DNA of 64,000 nt from Amaurobius ferox (Eukaryota > Arthropoda > Arachnida > Araneae > Amaurobiidae): positions 50,189,275 through 50,253,274 of the forward strand of contig OX578146.1 in the NCBI GenBank assembly GCA_951213105.1, in the 5' to 3' direction. The translations under genes and the position numbers were made by a program. The notes below the pieces were generated by a model. That model searched no databases and had not been told where the DNA came from. It was given only the letters and a program-made list of their open reading frames with translations. Positions 35,353 to 47,279 of this stretch are shown here, in pieces. Position 1 is the stretch's first letter, and each line of letters starts with the position of its first letter.

Positions 35353-36984
35353 ATAATTAAAAACTATGAACCATTTGTCGAACAAAAATTTAGTATTATA
35401 GCTTGCGCACAACATTACATGAAAAATTTTAGATCCAAAACAAAATTTTTGGTATCTAACTATACTTGAGCAGCAGTAGTGACGTAATTTATTTAAATAG
35501 TTAACCTAAATTAATTTGTATTTAAAGTACATTTCTATTTAATGCAATGTTGCACTTTGCTTTCACAAAAGTTTAGAAATTTCAACAACATAATCTCTTA
35601 TAAAAGTATTTTTGCAACATAAGAACATGAAATTATTTAGGTTCATTTTATAGAGACTAACAAACATTATATATTCTGAAAATTTCATGAAAAAATATTG
35701 AGGATGTTTCAGAGTTATCATGCGCAAGGTGACATTGCAGTGTCAAAAAATCACATTCTGAGAAAAACGACTTTAAAGCTATTTATTAATAATAAATTTT
35801 CTCATATATGACCTGAAACATTTTTGGGCTATAACTCCAGTAATTATATAGCAATTTCTTCATGTGATTTTTTTAAAAATGCTCAGAAAAAAAAGTTTAT
35901 ATATTTATATATATTTCTTGAAATCATTTTAATTTTTTGAGGGTTTAATAGTTCTATGACTCTAGAATATTAAAAAAAAATATTACTTTTGAAAAATAAA
36001 AATAACATAATATTTTTTATTCATTTATTCATATCTACGTCCAAAACCTACACCACGCAATGTTATTGTCATTAAATTAATACCTCGTAATGATATTTGC
36101 GGCATTATTGGTCTAAATGATTTTTTATATTTGTTTGCAAATCCACAACTCTGTTTTATGAGGGTGTATCTCAAGATAAGTCGTTTTGATATCACAAGGC
36201 CTACCTTGTCGTCATTGGCGAATTAGTTGGTGTCGAAGCACATGTGTTTTCTTGTGAATAGAATGTGCTAAATCATTGAATACGATGTTAATACATTTCT
36301 TGCATCAAATATATATGTGGAAAGCCAACTTATTTGACGATTAATTAATTATATATAAAATAATCTGAAAAGAAACTGTTTCGTTAATAACAGCATAAGT
36401 AATTGTTTAAGAGTATCGATCGGTTTCGGATGCAAAAATCAGCTTCCTTCTTAGGATAAAAAGACAGCAACCGCACCACTATATGCAACACAGACGCCAT
36501 GCCTGTGGTGGTGTGGCCGATCTGTATTGGAAAGCGCTTTTTATACCTGAAAAGTATAAAAAATAATAATTATCACGGACCCGGCATGGTCAACATACCA
36601 GCGGTTGAGATATACTCCTAAAACTCTTGCTTGTGTAATTTTTTCTTGCATTTTTTAATCTAATTTTGTTTGCAGTGACACATTTCCGTTCTTATTGATT
36701 TTACTTGGCTTTAATAATAATAATAATAAAAAAATCCGTATTTAATAAATCACACACATACACACACAAAAAAATACCGGGCTTTGAGGATTTTTGAAGT
36801 CTGCTGCGAAATTCAGCGAAGCGTGTTAGATCGACCGATACTTGCTTCAGACTATGTCTAGTAGAATAATTGTGTACTCTGTCTATGTAATTTGTTTCTT
36901 GAATAAAGCTGTTCAAGTAAGAAATCGGATGTGACCTGCACATAACTTTTAACTACAAATTAACTTTCGATTGTGTGAGAAAAC

Positions 36985-37017
36985 ATTAGCAAAAAGTTAG
37001 TGTGGGCAGCACGTGAC
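36985..37017 (-). repeat. Solo R1/R5 right tip (reverse), diverged
   Basis: TTAGTGTGGGCAGCACGTGA then CTTGCCC is a diverged reverse copy of the R1/R5 right end without a body. Confidence 0.55.
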
Positions 37018-37529
37018 TTGCCCTACTACATGCATAAATTATTTTCCTTTCCCAATATACGTTTAAGTTTTATCGCCAAAAATCCCCAATGAAATGCATA
37101 CTGCTTTGAAATTACATCGAATTTTCTAGTTCAAAAGTATTCTATTTTATTTAGCAACTTAGTGCATTTTAAAATGGTGGCAAAGTTTCGAAAATTGCAA
37201 AACATTAAAAGATCTTGATGCCATTAAAATATCTTGGTTTATCCCAAAGTAATGGAGTTAGTTTTTTCCTTATGTCTTTAAAACAATCGGCCGTGGCTCC
37301 AGTTTCATAGAGCTGCAATGGTTTTTGCGGGAATGACGGTGGCGTAATTAGTATTAAGCACGGTTGGCCCAAGAAACATATGGGCTCAGAGCGAGCTGGT
37401 CTAATTACGGCACCACAAAACCATTTTTTCCTCAAAAATTCCATTGGAATGTAAAAGTATTTTATTGTTATTATAACAATTATATGTATTAAGTTATTTA
37501 TAACTCATATACTAATCGCCGTCCATTAA

Positions 37530-38230
37530 TTTTACTGTTGAGCATGAATCCGACTGTTCCTTGCCCTTTTTAGACGTTTTTATTTCTCATAATTCTTCTA
37601 GTTTTCAGTCTTCTGTTTTTCGTAAACCCACTAACACTTACATCCCTGTTAATTCTTTTCACCCTATCTCGTCTAAAAAAGGCTCCTTTAATGCATATTT
37701 TAATCGTGCATTTAATGTTTGCTCTACTATCTCGTCTTTAAACAGTGAAATTGATTTTATCTTTAAACTTGGTCAGGATGCCGGTTACTCTTTTGAGTTT
37801 GTTTATAAAATCCTTTTGAATATTCGCCGTAATTTTATTCAACCCAATTCTGAACTTTCCCATTAATGATCATTTGCCTTTTAAAGCCAGTTTTCCGTAC
37901 CATCCAAATATATTTCGTCCTCTTATCAAATTTTGTACTGAGTTTAATTTTATACACGCGCACTCGACTGTTACAACTTTATTTAATCGTATTCGTACTG
38001 ATAAATTCAGGGATAAAGATAACTTTAAAAGTCATGCAGGGGTATATGTTGTACCCCTTCTTTCTCCGATAACGTTTATAAGTTTTATATAGGTAGCACT
38101 AAAAGCACGGTTGGAATTCGATTGGCAGAACATGCTAGAGACGTTAAATATGGTAGGCAATCGACTGCTCTTGCTCAATTAGTGATTAATGATAATTTTC
38201 ACACCATTTTGAAAAATCTTTTCTTTTGAT
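37530..38230 (+). pseudogene. Penelope-like retroelement, RT C-terminus plus GIY-YIG endonuclease relic
   Basis: The frame at 37561 reads LPFLDVFISHNSSSFQSSVF then RKPTNTYIPVNSFHPISSKK, the conserved block after the reverse transcriptase core of Penelope-like elements, and then YFNRAFNVCSTISSLNSEID. After a stop near 37865, frames near 38085-38190 read YKFYIGSTKSTVGIRLAEHA, a YIG...R..EH pattern typical of the GIY-YIG endonuclease that follows the RT in these elements. At least two frame changes separate the blocks. The RT core upstream is missing. Confidence 0.82.
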
Positions 38231-38829
38231 CAGCTGTAATAATATATATATCTATACGCTCTACGTTAATGGACGCTCTACGTTAATCTACGGTTTACAT
38301 TACATGTCCGCTGGCGCTACTTAAATAATACAGACACGCATAACACCTACTCCAAATCTCAATCACACCAGTACGTACACAACCACTATGCGAATGGACA
38401 ACACGATTATCCCGTCTTGTAGGCGTGGCTTGAGTAGTTAGAAAACTCTGGAAAAGTTCTGTTCGGAAAAAAAAAATTATGATTAAAACATTTCACTAGT
38501 TCGCTCGCTTAAAACAATTATAATAAATTAACGGATGAGTTCAGTAAAATACTTTTTATTCTGGAGCAGGCTGTGATATTTTAAGGAACTACTGTTAAAT
38601 TTTAAATATTGGATTGTACATCATTTTTTTAATATAAAAATAAGAGGGAGGGGTGTGTGTGTATATTTTAAGTTTGTTTAAAAGAAAATTTTTAAGTATT
38701 TTCGATGGTGTCAAGATGGAAATTCTGTGATAATATTTTAGGTCGTTAAGAAATCGATTTGTGCCCTAAATCGTTGTAAACCAGGCTAAAATATAAAATA
38801 ACTAAAATATTAATTCGAAATAAAAAAAA
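38231..38829. other. No recognised gene
   Basis: AT-rich with one short direct duplication at 38265-38295 (ACGCTCTACGTTAATGG, ACGCTCTACGTTAATC). Confidence 0.4.
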
Positions 38830-38905
38830 AATAACGCCGAGTTGCAGCTGTTCGGGTCCTGAAGTACCAAATTTCATTGCCGTACGACACTCAGATTTCC
38901 CTCTA
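38830..38905 (-). repeat. Repeat R6 (left part of R2 copy 2), reverse fragment
   Basis: The minus strand reads GTGTCGTACGGCAATGAAAT then TTGGTACTTCAGGACCCG, matching 28755-28805 and 49160-49215. Confidence 0.6.
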
Positions 38906-39774
38906 CACACAGAATACTATATTCAGAAGGTTCACTCCCATAGGACCCTATGGCAACATTTTTAACATGGGATGTCGCATAGACACTAGAGCTCGTGAGT
39001 TGGACCAACTGAACTACGATGCGTCTGCCAGATTTGGCGCGTTATCGCTCGCTTGGCGATTTTTTTTTTAAACGGGAGGGGAACAAAATGTTGAGGACTG
39101 TACTTTTATAATTTTTGAAACTATAGAAATGATCAGGATTTAAAAATACATTCATCTGCAACATAAATATATTCATTAGTTTAAGTAAATTTAAATAAAA
39201 ATAGTTATATATTTAATTCAAATAATCATAAATAGATTAAACAATAGACACATTGCATTGTCTCACTATAAAACATAATGCACAAAAAATTACAAGCTAA
39301 CATACTCAAAAGACTGAAATATTATTTAATATTTTCATTCTAAAAAGTATACTAGCGTGTTGATCGTTAATTACTTGATCCTTAATTTGTTCTGCGATAC
39401 TGATATAGACTTTTTTTTAAAAAATATAAAAATATTCATATAGTAAATATAAAACTTACATAAATGCACTATCGAAGTCGTGGAACTCAATCATTAATTA
39501 CCCGAGGGGGGGGGGGGGTGAATTTTCCACCATAAGGCACTTAATAAAAATTTAACATAAATATATGCACATACAATATCACATTCAACTAAGAGAAAAG
39601 CTATCCAAATATCAATTATTTCACATTTTATAAAAATACGAAAAATATTTTTTAACTAATTATACCACTACCTCTTAAAATTTAGTCTAATCCGGCAGTA
39701 ATAACACAGCACTAATTTCGTATGATGAACACATGTATACTTATATGAACACGCGTATACTTATGAACACGTGT

Positions 39775-39817
39775 TGAAGACCCAGACCGTCCGACGACTT
39801 AGAGCAGCTATTTGGAG
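39775..39817 (-). mobile_element. Mini-insertion M, copy C (43 bp, 14-bp TSD)
   Basis: A 43-bp insert in reverse orientation is flanked by TTATGAACACGTGT at 39761-39774 and 39818-39831. On the minus strand it reads CTCCAAATAGCTGCTC, TAAGTC, then GGACGGTCTGGGTCTTC. Compared with copies A and B it lacks an internal stretch of about 9 bp. The target lies in a local (TATACTTATGAACACG) repeat, so part of the flanking repetition may predate insertion. Confidence 0.75.
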
Positions 39818-40009
39818 TTATGAACACGTGTATACTTATAATGAACACTTATGTAGGATGGTGATAACTAAAATTATCTCAATTTTAATAAAAATAAATT
39901 ACATACCCTGTAACGCAACCAGTTTTCTTTTATCAATCCATTTCTATGAAATGATCTAAACACTTAACAAATAATCCTTTTTTACGTTACTCAAACCACG
40001 CTAGTCTGT

Positions 40010-40310
40010 TGTTCTACGTTTTCGTCGAGCGAAATAGGGTTATAACATTGAAAATTGTCTTGGACTCAAACCAGACTATCGCCAAGCGCTCAGACCAAAC
40101 CAGACCATCGCCAAGAGCGCGCCAACCCTCGTTTTGGTCTATCTCTAATGGCCGCCGCGAAAACGAAACTATCGAGAGTGGCAGGTCTGTATAATAGTTT
40201 GTGCCTCTACACACACACGCATGCGGACGCTCACGTGGTATGTTTTGGTTCCGGTCAGGCCCGAATCGGCGCGGACTCGCATCCACAAAGTCAATTGTTT
40301 CTCAAACTAT
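40010..40310. other. GC-richer island, unassigned
   Basis: The segment is distinctly richer in G+C than its surroundings and contains a local duplication (CCAGACTATCGCCAAGCGCT, CCAGACCATCGCCAAGAGCG). Frames open on both strands (61-90 codons) show no recognisable domain. It may be part of an element. Confidence 0.35.
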
Positions 40311-40394
40311 TTTAACATATTTGAAAATAATTTCAATCATTTACATATGGCTTACAAAGATTGAAGTAAAACTAATAGGGCTTTAAAACAAGAA

Positions 40395-41640
40395 AGATCA
40401 ATCATGCTTAAAGCATTGATTATAAAACACTTTCCAACTTCAATGCAATTTTATATCTCTAAAATGCAATACATTCCTTGGTAATATTTTAAAACTTATC
40501 ACAATATTACATTAATTTATTATATTTGAAAACTTAAAACTTCGTCGAAAAAAAATGAACTTCATTCAAATGACGACATTGAAATATAAATTGCCTCGTT
40601 TAAACATCTTCAAAATGCGATACATTCCTTGGTAATATTTTTAAAATTATCATAATACTACGATAATTTATTATATTTGAAAACTTCATCGAAAACAACT
40701 GAAATTCATTCAAATGACGTCATAGAAAAAATAACACGCCTGGCTCTCTCTATAGAAGCAGCATTTCATTCATAAACAATTTCCCATTCGTTTCATTCAT
40801 CACAATACTATAATAATTTATTTTATTTAAAAATTAAGACCATGGAGCTACAAGTAATTAAGCGCTATGCTTAAAACTTCATCGAAAAAAATCGTCTTTC
40901 TCTCTGTAAAATCCATTAATATTTCATTCATATCAGCTATGCAGACTCCATGAGCTAAATAATTTTCCGTTAAAGAAATACAGCAATTCTTATATAACTC
41001 ATTCTACATATTTTGCTGTTTACATTTTACATAAGTGAAAAATAGGCTTCGTTGTAGAAATAATCAAATTTGGATGATCATTTAAACTCAAATATATTGT
41101 AATTGCGTTGTTTCAGTATGTAGATGCGCAGAATTTAAGCAAAAATAAAGCGGTTTTAGGACAGATACAACATGCAATATGAATTAAAAAGATCTTTAAA
41201 AATCACGATTTTGAGACAAGATGGATGCCATATTTTATTTTGAAGTGGGTCACGTGATCTTTTTATATCATGGCCACGTGATCGCTTCATATAAAAGGTG
41301 TAATTATAATTATAATTTTTATTTAAAAAACTACTGAATATATTTCGCTGAATTTTTTTTTATATATTTTATGGAACAATTTGAATATTACCTAAAATTT
41401 TCGAAGCAATTTGTGAATTTTAAATCCGCTTAAAAAATGTTTGAAAAATTAGGTCCCATAGGGTTCAATGTATTTCATTTTTTCAACCCGGGTTCAATCC
41501 AAAACTAATTGGTTGATATTATTCATTTATAGTCCCATAGGTCCTACAGACCGTCTGAACAACATACTAAAAATTCATTTCGATTAAGTCATTTTTACGG
41601 CAGTTATCGTGCTAATGGACAGACAGACAGAATGAACAAA
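40395..41640 (+). repeat. Repeat R3, copy 2, with internal duplication
   Basis: It matches R3 at 31785-32815 and 60690-61770. Its left part is duplicated: AATGCAATACATTCCTTGG near 40460 and AATGCGATACATTCCTTGG near 40615, each followed by the TTTATTATATTTGAAAACTT block. It ends at GACAGACAGACAGAATGA. It lacks mini-insertion M. Confidence 0.83.
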
Positions 41641-41816
41641 GTCATAAACACTTTTCAACTTTTTTGTAAAGTGGTAAAAAGAGAAAAAAATATATAAAGA
41701 ATTTACTAAAAATTTAAAAAATTTTTACTTATGAAACTAGCTCCAAAATGAAAACATTTCCTAAAATGATTTTATGTTTGGGAGACAAAAATAACATTTT
41801 AGTTCCCAAATTTTAA

Positions 41817-42175
41817 CTCTTTAACGACTAGCGCCGGTTATATCCGACATCCACTAAATGTGTCACATTGGCTAGCTCCGACAATATCCGGCATCTATTA
41901 AATGCTTCACTCTGGCTAGCGCCGACTGTATTCGGTATCCACTAAATGCATTGGCTAGCGACATTTGCAGTAACGATACGCGAATTGGATACCACGCATT
42001 TAACTAGCGCAGAAGAAAAAGTTCTTGATGCGAATAAAGTGTATTCGTTTTCTACCTTTTTGTGCAGTATCATAGTTAAAAAGTAAAGTAATTAACGTGC
42101 ACAATGTGCACTAATAGCACGACGATCCCATTCATTGGTGGCGTACTGATGGCTAGTTCCGACGTCGCGAAAGGG
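41817..42175. mobile_element. TTAA element 3 with internal 45-bp tandem repeats
   Basis: Flanked by TTAA at 41813-41816 and 42176-42179. The left end CTCTTTAACGACTAGCGCCG and the right end (reverse complement CCCTTTCGCGACGTCGGAAC) are loosely inverted; CCCTTT next to TTAA is typical of piggyBac-like ends. Inside are three units of about 45, 45 and 39 bp, each with CTAGC-CCGAC then TATCCGGCATC-like then ACTAAATG. No transposase. Confidence 0.68.
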
Positions 42176-42210
42176 TTAATTTTCCTCAAGTAAAATTTAT
42201 TTTGAGAGAG

Positions 42211-42224
42211 GGGGGGGGGGGGGG
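42211..42224. repeat. Poly(G) tract
   Basis: A run of about 15 G, one of 13 long G or C runs in this window. Confidence 0.9.
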
Positions 42225-42399
42225 AGAGGGGTTTAGGGGGTCTCCAAAACTTTTAAGTCCCTAAAATAAAAAATGCTTTTATTTTTGGGGACCAAAACTA
42301 AAATTTTGACATCAACAATTCTGGTTTTGGGAATACCAAACATTTCAATTTGGGAGAAAAGTAACATTTTGAGGAACTTTTGCATATTTCGCTTAACAG

Positions 42400-42700
42400 A
42401 CTAAAATTCGTAGTTACGTTGCTGATGAATGGCATTCTGTAATTCAATCTTTGAAGTTACAAGCGTATATCAAGTCTATACAAATTTGACCGCGCGTAAA
42501 GATTTTACACGATATGATGCAAGTTTGAAGTTGAGCATCGTCTGTATAAAATTTAATAACTTTACATTCTCAGGGTTCTTCATGTGTGTATTAAAATCTC
42601 CAGTTAATAGGTTGGGCCTATTCGGATCACTGAAGTTCATCGTTATTTTAAAACATTTATGAAAATCTGAGCAAATAGATGTCCATATTACAAACCCCAA
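42400..42700 (-). pseudogene. Endonuclease-fold (EEP) fragment of a retroelement or Helentron
   Basis: The minus strand encodes NRPNLLTGDFNTHMKNPENV then KLLNFIQTMLNFKLAS, and, in a shifted frame, CIDLIYACNF. The GDFN motif followed about 45 residues later by a CID-I segment is the pattern of the endonuclease/exonuclease/phosphatase domain carried by non-LTR retrotransposons and by some Helitron/Helentron proteins. The fragment is short and frameshifted, and it stands alone. Confidence 0.6.
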
Positions 42701-42884
42701 AAAATTTAATTTGATTTATACACAGTAAAACATTATGCAACCTTTACTAATTTTTTTTTCAGTCTACTATGCTGATAATTTCGTCAAACTATCAGAAAGC
42801 CACAATTACAGGCGTTCATGAAAATTCCAGCTTCATTCCTGAAATATTCAGCAAATTATCGTCTGCCGAAGCTTTATTTTTGTA

Positions 42885-42924
<40 letters not shown>

Positions 42925-44339
42925 CACTGCTCACAACTGAAATCGCAACACCATAAAGTTGTAGGTGTAGCTTTATGTAAATCAGGCGATGGAAAGGAAA
43001 TAGCAAGGCGGGATATGCAAATGATCACAGTTTTGTTACGCATAGTGATGGTGACACCTTGCCGAGCAGCATAAAAGTGTTAGGTCAAGGACGAGCGATA
43101 TCACAGCTAAATTGTAGCGTCATTGGTTTCAGGTAGTAAAAATCACCACAGTATGCCAAAAGTACGTCGACGTACCGCATACGTTCAGTTGTCGTCAACG
43201 GAATGATTTGTCGCAACAAATCATTGTTTTACCTAAGGGTGAATTGAGCCCTTCGAAGGATCGCTGAACTATTGGGTCGTGATGTGAGCACAGTTCAACG
43301 GTGTGTGTTGCGGTTCGTGAGAGACAACTAAGCGACACAAAGATCAGGTAGTGGAGCTTCCAGGCGTACCACACCACGTGAAGATCGTATGATTCTGAGA
43401 AGCGTTGCGCGGGAGCCGTTTACCACAGCAACCATGTTACAACGACATTTATCCCACACTACAGATAACGTAGTTTCGTTGCAAACAATTCGAAACCGTT
43501 TGCATGACGCATGACTCCGAGGTAGATGGCCTTATCGACACCTATCGTTTCAACGTCTTCACCGTTCACGTCGCCTCCAGTGCTGTCAAATGAGACGCAA
43601 TTGGTCGACAGAATAGCGAAACATTCTATTCACGGATGAAGCACGATTCTGTTTTGGCATGCCAGATGGTCGGACTCGCGTATGGCGGCGCTTTCAACAG
43701 CGCCACCAGGAAGCTTTTTCTATCAGTCGCCACACAGCCCCCTAAGTGGTACCATGTTTTGGGGTGGTACAACATTTGGTGCACGAACACCTTTGGTCCA
43801 CGTTTCTGGCAGTATCATGGCACAACGATACGTCTCTGACATTGTGAGACCTGTGGCACAGCCATATCTGTCAACCAGGCCTAGACTTTTTCAGCAGGAT
43901 AATGTCAGGTCACATACTGCAGGGTAACTATGAATAGTCTACAAGGTTTTGATATTCTGCCCTGGCCAGCATATTCTCCGGATTTGTCGCCAATTGAGCA
44001 TATCTGAGACATCATGGGTCGCCTATTAAGAGAACTCCCAAATCCAGCAAACCATGTTCAGTTACTAGTCCAATTGTATGCTGTGTGGAATGCCATCCCT
44101 CAGCACACCATCGACCATCTATCTCATTGACGGGATGCCCCGTCGTATTCAATCCTGCATAGCCGCTTGCGGTGGGTCTATTCCATATTGATCTAATGTC
44201 AATAAAGTTCCATACTTTCATTTTCCAGGTATGATTTTTTTTTATTATTTGCTCATCTCCATGTTACAATTATATTCTGTAAATTTCACAAGGATACATC
44301 AATTTCTTCATGGTGTTGCGATTTCATCTGTGAGCAGTG
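42925..44339 (+). mobile_element. Complete Tc1-family transposon with mutated transposase
   Basis: The element is 1415 bp. Its inverted ends CACTGCTCACA, two mismatches, TGAAATCGCAACACCAT are paired at 42925 and 44339, and TA flanks both ends (42923-42924, 44340-44341). It sits in a (TA)n microsatellite, which offers many TA targets. A broken DD34E transposase lies inside, followed by AATAAA at about 44201. Confidence 0.94.
43154..44190 (+). pseudogene. Tc1-type (DD34E) transposase, multiply frameshifted
   Basis: The frame starts MPKVRRRTAYVQLSSTE and soon hits stops. Later pieces are typical of Tc1 transposases: LFTDEARFCFGMPDGR near 43635-43680, then GTMFWGGTTFGARTPLVHVS, QRYVSDIVRPVAQPYLSTRP and FQQDNVRSHTAG (Asp codon 43898), and SPDLSPIEHI near 43978-44006 (Glu codon about 43996). 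The Asp-to-Glu distance fits DD34E after allowing for small deletions. Frame changes near 43600, 43680 and 43927, plus stops, make it inactive. Confidence 0.88.
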
Positions 44340-44540
44340 TATATATTATCATAACTATTAGGAACCATACTCCCCATTACAAACTGTTGATTTCCCTGAT
44401 ACTTTCAGTAACATGCTTGCAAATGTTGTACAGTGTAACAACTCCTTCAAATTTCCGATTTCAACTTCAACGGATAAAATATATGCACAGTGATTGTTTA
44501 CTCGGCTTTGTGAAGATAGAAAAATAAAATTGAATTTACA

Positions 44541-44575
44541 ATAAAGTTATGTGTTGTCCACATCAGATTATCTAT
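44541..44575 (+). repeat. Solo R1/R5 right tip
   Basis: AATAAAGTTATGTGTTGTCC then ACATCAGATT is a diverged R1/R5 right end, with no body to its left. Confidence 0.5.
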
Positions 44576-45319
44576 TTCCATCGAATCGATCAAGGTATAT
44601 TTCATCATAAGTTATTTTTGAATAAGAAACACGCTTGAAAAACAATACTCATACTTAATGAAGCGCCGAGCGTGTGATCGTAAAATTCTGTCACTCTGAA
44701 AATTCCTTCGCGGTTATTAGTTTTTTTATATTATTGGAGGATGTCTTAATCATGGCGGCCTGCCACGTTCGTTCGCTCTTAAATTTTCCCAAAGATGACG
44801 GGTTTCTTTTTAAAATAGGGCTGTTTAATATGAGTGCTGTGCTCGATTAAAGTTTTTCTTGACAGTTTTGGAATGTGAACGAGTTCTAAATTAATATATC
44901 AAACGTGCTCGAATTACTTTGGCGGATTAGTGACATAGAAAACTCACTTAAACATGCACAAACATCTCTTGCTATTAATTGTCTTATTGATGGCGAAAAT
45001 TTTCCCATACTATTGTTTTGGAGAAAATGTTCTTATTGAAACACCCATTTCTCCTGTTCTGCTATAGATAGAGCTCAGATAATTATTGATTTGGATTCAG
45101 TCAATTATTGATTTGGATCCATGACGGATTTGGATTCAGCATCAATTTTAATGTGAATAACATATGTGGTTGGGGGTTTCTCTGGCGGGAAAAAATGTAG
45201 ACACTTTGGACGTTTGTAGGTAAAAACGTAAATACTTTTTCTTGTTTTGTCGGAAGTAGGGTTCAGATTATGAACATATAAAAATAATTTCAATATTTTA
45301 ATATTTTGAACTTTTTATT
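44576..45319. other. No recognised feature
   Basis: AT-rich with a short repeat of TTATTGATTTGGATYCA at 45083-45120. No gene. Confidence 0.4.
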
Positions 45320-46000
45320 TAAAAAAGAACTTAAAGTAGCTCCCCAGGAGTTTTTTTCATCTTTCTAACTTTCACTCGAAATATAGTAAACTGTAACAGA
45401 TAGATATACATAGTAAACGACAAAAATGCGCACTAGAAAATTTAGTATTAAAATCTATATTTAATATTATAAATGCTCTTATCGTTTTCGAGTTATTGTC
45501 TGGTCAAGTTAAAGATTCAAAATTTCCCTTTTTTCAAGTCTATAATGCTTATAATCTGAAAATCTAAAAGAGCTAGCTATGAACTATAAGCAAGAATTTG
45601 TAGCTCTTTGAAAGCTCTACAAGTATAATTGGATTTTGGATCCAGCCCAGTTTTTCGAGAATTTTTTTTTAAAGTATCTGTCCGAGCGAGTTTTTCTTTC
45701 ATGTTTTATACTTTTCATTCGAAATATCTTCGAAACTATAAAAGGTAGATATAAATTATAAACGACAAAAATATGTATGGGGAAATTTAGTTTCAAATCT
45801 ATATTTATTCATTAAAAAAAAAGTTTTTATAGTTTTCGAGTAATCGTCTTGTCAAGTTGAAGTATGAAATTTTTACTTTTTTCAAGTTTATAATGCTTGT
45901 ATCTTAAAAAGTAAAAGTGATAGTTATAAACAATAAGCTAGTATTTGTAGTTCTTCCATTCCTACAAGTGTATATAATCAGATTTTGGGTAGCGTTCTCC
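45320..46000 (+). repeat. Degenerate tandem duplication, period about 325 bp
   Basis: Unit 1 (about 45335-45660) and unit 2 (about 45665-46000) share TTTCATTCGAAATAT-type, AAACGACAAAAATG, TTTTCGAGTTATTGTCTGGT/TTTTCGAGTAATCGTCTTGT, GTCAAGTT, TATAATGCTT and CTACAAGTRTA blocks in the same order. Confidence 0.75.
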
Positions 46001-46439
46001 TTTTTTTTTTTATATTACAAAAATTAAGTTTTATTTTACATGTTATTCACGCAAAATCATGTTATCATGCAATCGGAATTGAAGCCACCGCCGAATTTTT
46101 GTAAGAGAATGGGGAGTTTATTAAGGATTTTAAGCTCCGGTTCTTTTCCCATTCTCGGTTCAAATTTTTTTATTTTACTCGAAACATCTATTTTTCAAGG
46201 TTCGCTAGAGCTTAGATAATAACTGATATGGGTTCAGCATCTGGAGGGGGGGGGGGGGTGGAAGTACTTGAGGTTTCCACTTCTGATTCTGGAGATGCCA
46301 ATTCTGATTCAAATATTTACAGTTTCCTTGAAACATCTATTTCTCGGAATCTACTGTAGATATAACTTAGATGATGACTGATTTGGATGCAGCATTAAAT
46401 TCCTGGGTAGGTATGTGTGTGTAGGGAAGTCTCTCAAGA

Positions 46440-47036
46440 TTTCCACGTCCGATTTTTATTACTTCCGGTTTAAAAAATTTCCTTGAAACATCTATTTCTC
46501 ACGATTGGCTATAGTAAGAGTTTTACAATATTTTTTCCTAACCTTTCTTTCCTTTCTCTTAATGAAAATTCAACGACATTTTTGACAGTGCCCACAGCCG
46601 ATTTTTCTCACTTCTGGTTCAAAAAATTTCCTTGAAACATCTATTTCTCAGGATTGGCTATAGATAGAATTTTACAATATTTTTTCCTAATCCTTGCATT
46701 TCTATTAATGAACATTCAAGAACATTTTTGACAGTGCCCACGACCGATTTTTCTCGCTTCTGGTTCAAAAAATTTCCTTGAAGCATCTATTTCTCAGGAT
46801 TGGCTATAGATAGAATTTTACAATATTTTTTCCTAACCCTTTCATTTCTATTAATGAACATTCAAGAACATTTTTGACAGTGCCCACGACCGATTTTTCT
46901 CGCTTCTGGTTCAAAAAATTCCCTTGAAACATCTATTTCTCAGGATTGGCTATAGATAAAATTCTACAATATTTTCTCCTAACCTTTCTTTCCTTTCTAT
47001 TAATGGAAATTCAAGGAAATTTTTGACAGTACAGGT
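46440..47036 (+). repeat. Tandem array, period about 146 bp, four units
   Basis: GATTGGCTATAG occurs at 46503, 46652, 46798 and 46944 (spacing 149, 146, 146). Each unit has CCTTGAAACATCTATTTCTC, the GATTGGCTATAG core, ACAATATTTTTTCCTAA, TTCTATTAATG and TTTTTGACAGTGCCCA. Older, more diverged units can be traced to the left (about 46180 and 46330), and a 13-base G run is at 46246-46258. Confidence 0.9.
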
Positions 47037-47211
47037 GCGTTTATAACTGCCAGTATTTTTCGAATTTAAAGCATACTTTGAAAGAAAATAAAACGAAATT
47101 ATATGCAATGCTGCAGATGTCATGCTGCGAGGGCATGCTCGGGAAAATGATTTACTGCCAGCATCTTTGTTTTTTTAAATCTGGAGTATTAAAAAATAAG
47201 TAAATAGATTT

Positions 47212-47279
47212 AAAATTAAAGACAACCAAAATAGGTTTAAAAAGTCACTTTTTAAACCTAGTTGGTCGTCTTTAATTTT
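47212..47279. repeat. Near-perfect 33-bp hairpin with 1-nt loop
   Basis: The arm 47212-47245 (AAAATTAAAGACAACC...) is the reverse complement of 47247-47279 with a few mismatches. The junction reads AAAAAGTCACTTTTT. Confidence 0.85.

Noticed and set aside
36360..36400. TTAATAACAGCATAA shared with 260-276
   Set aside because: A 15-bp AT-rich match with only weak similarity around it; likely chance or an unresolvable old repeat.
37205..37444. 79-codon minus-strand frame near the Penelope relic
   Set aside because: Composition is protein-like, but no family, conserved motif or second copy could be recognised; probably chance.
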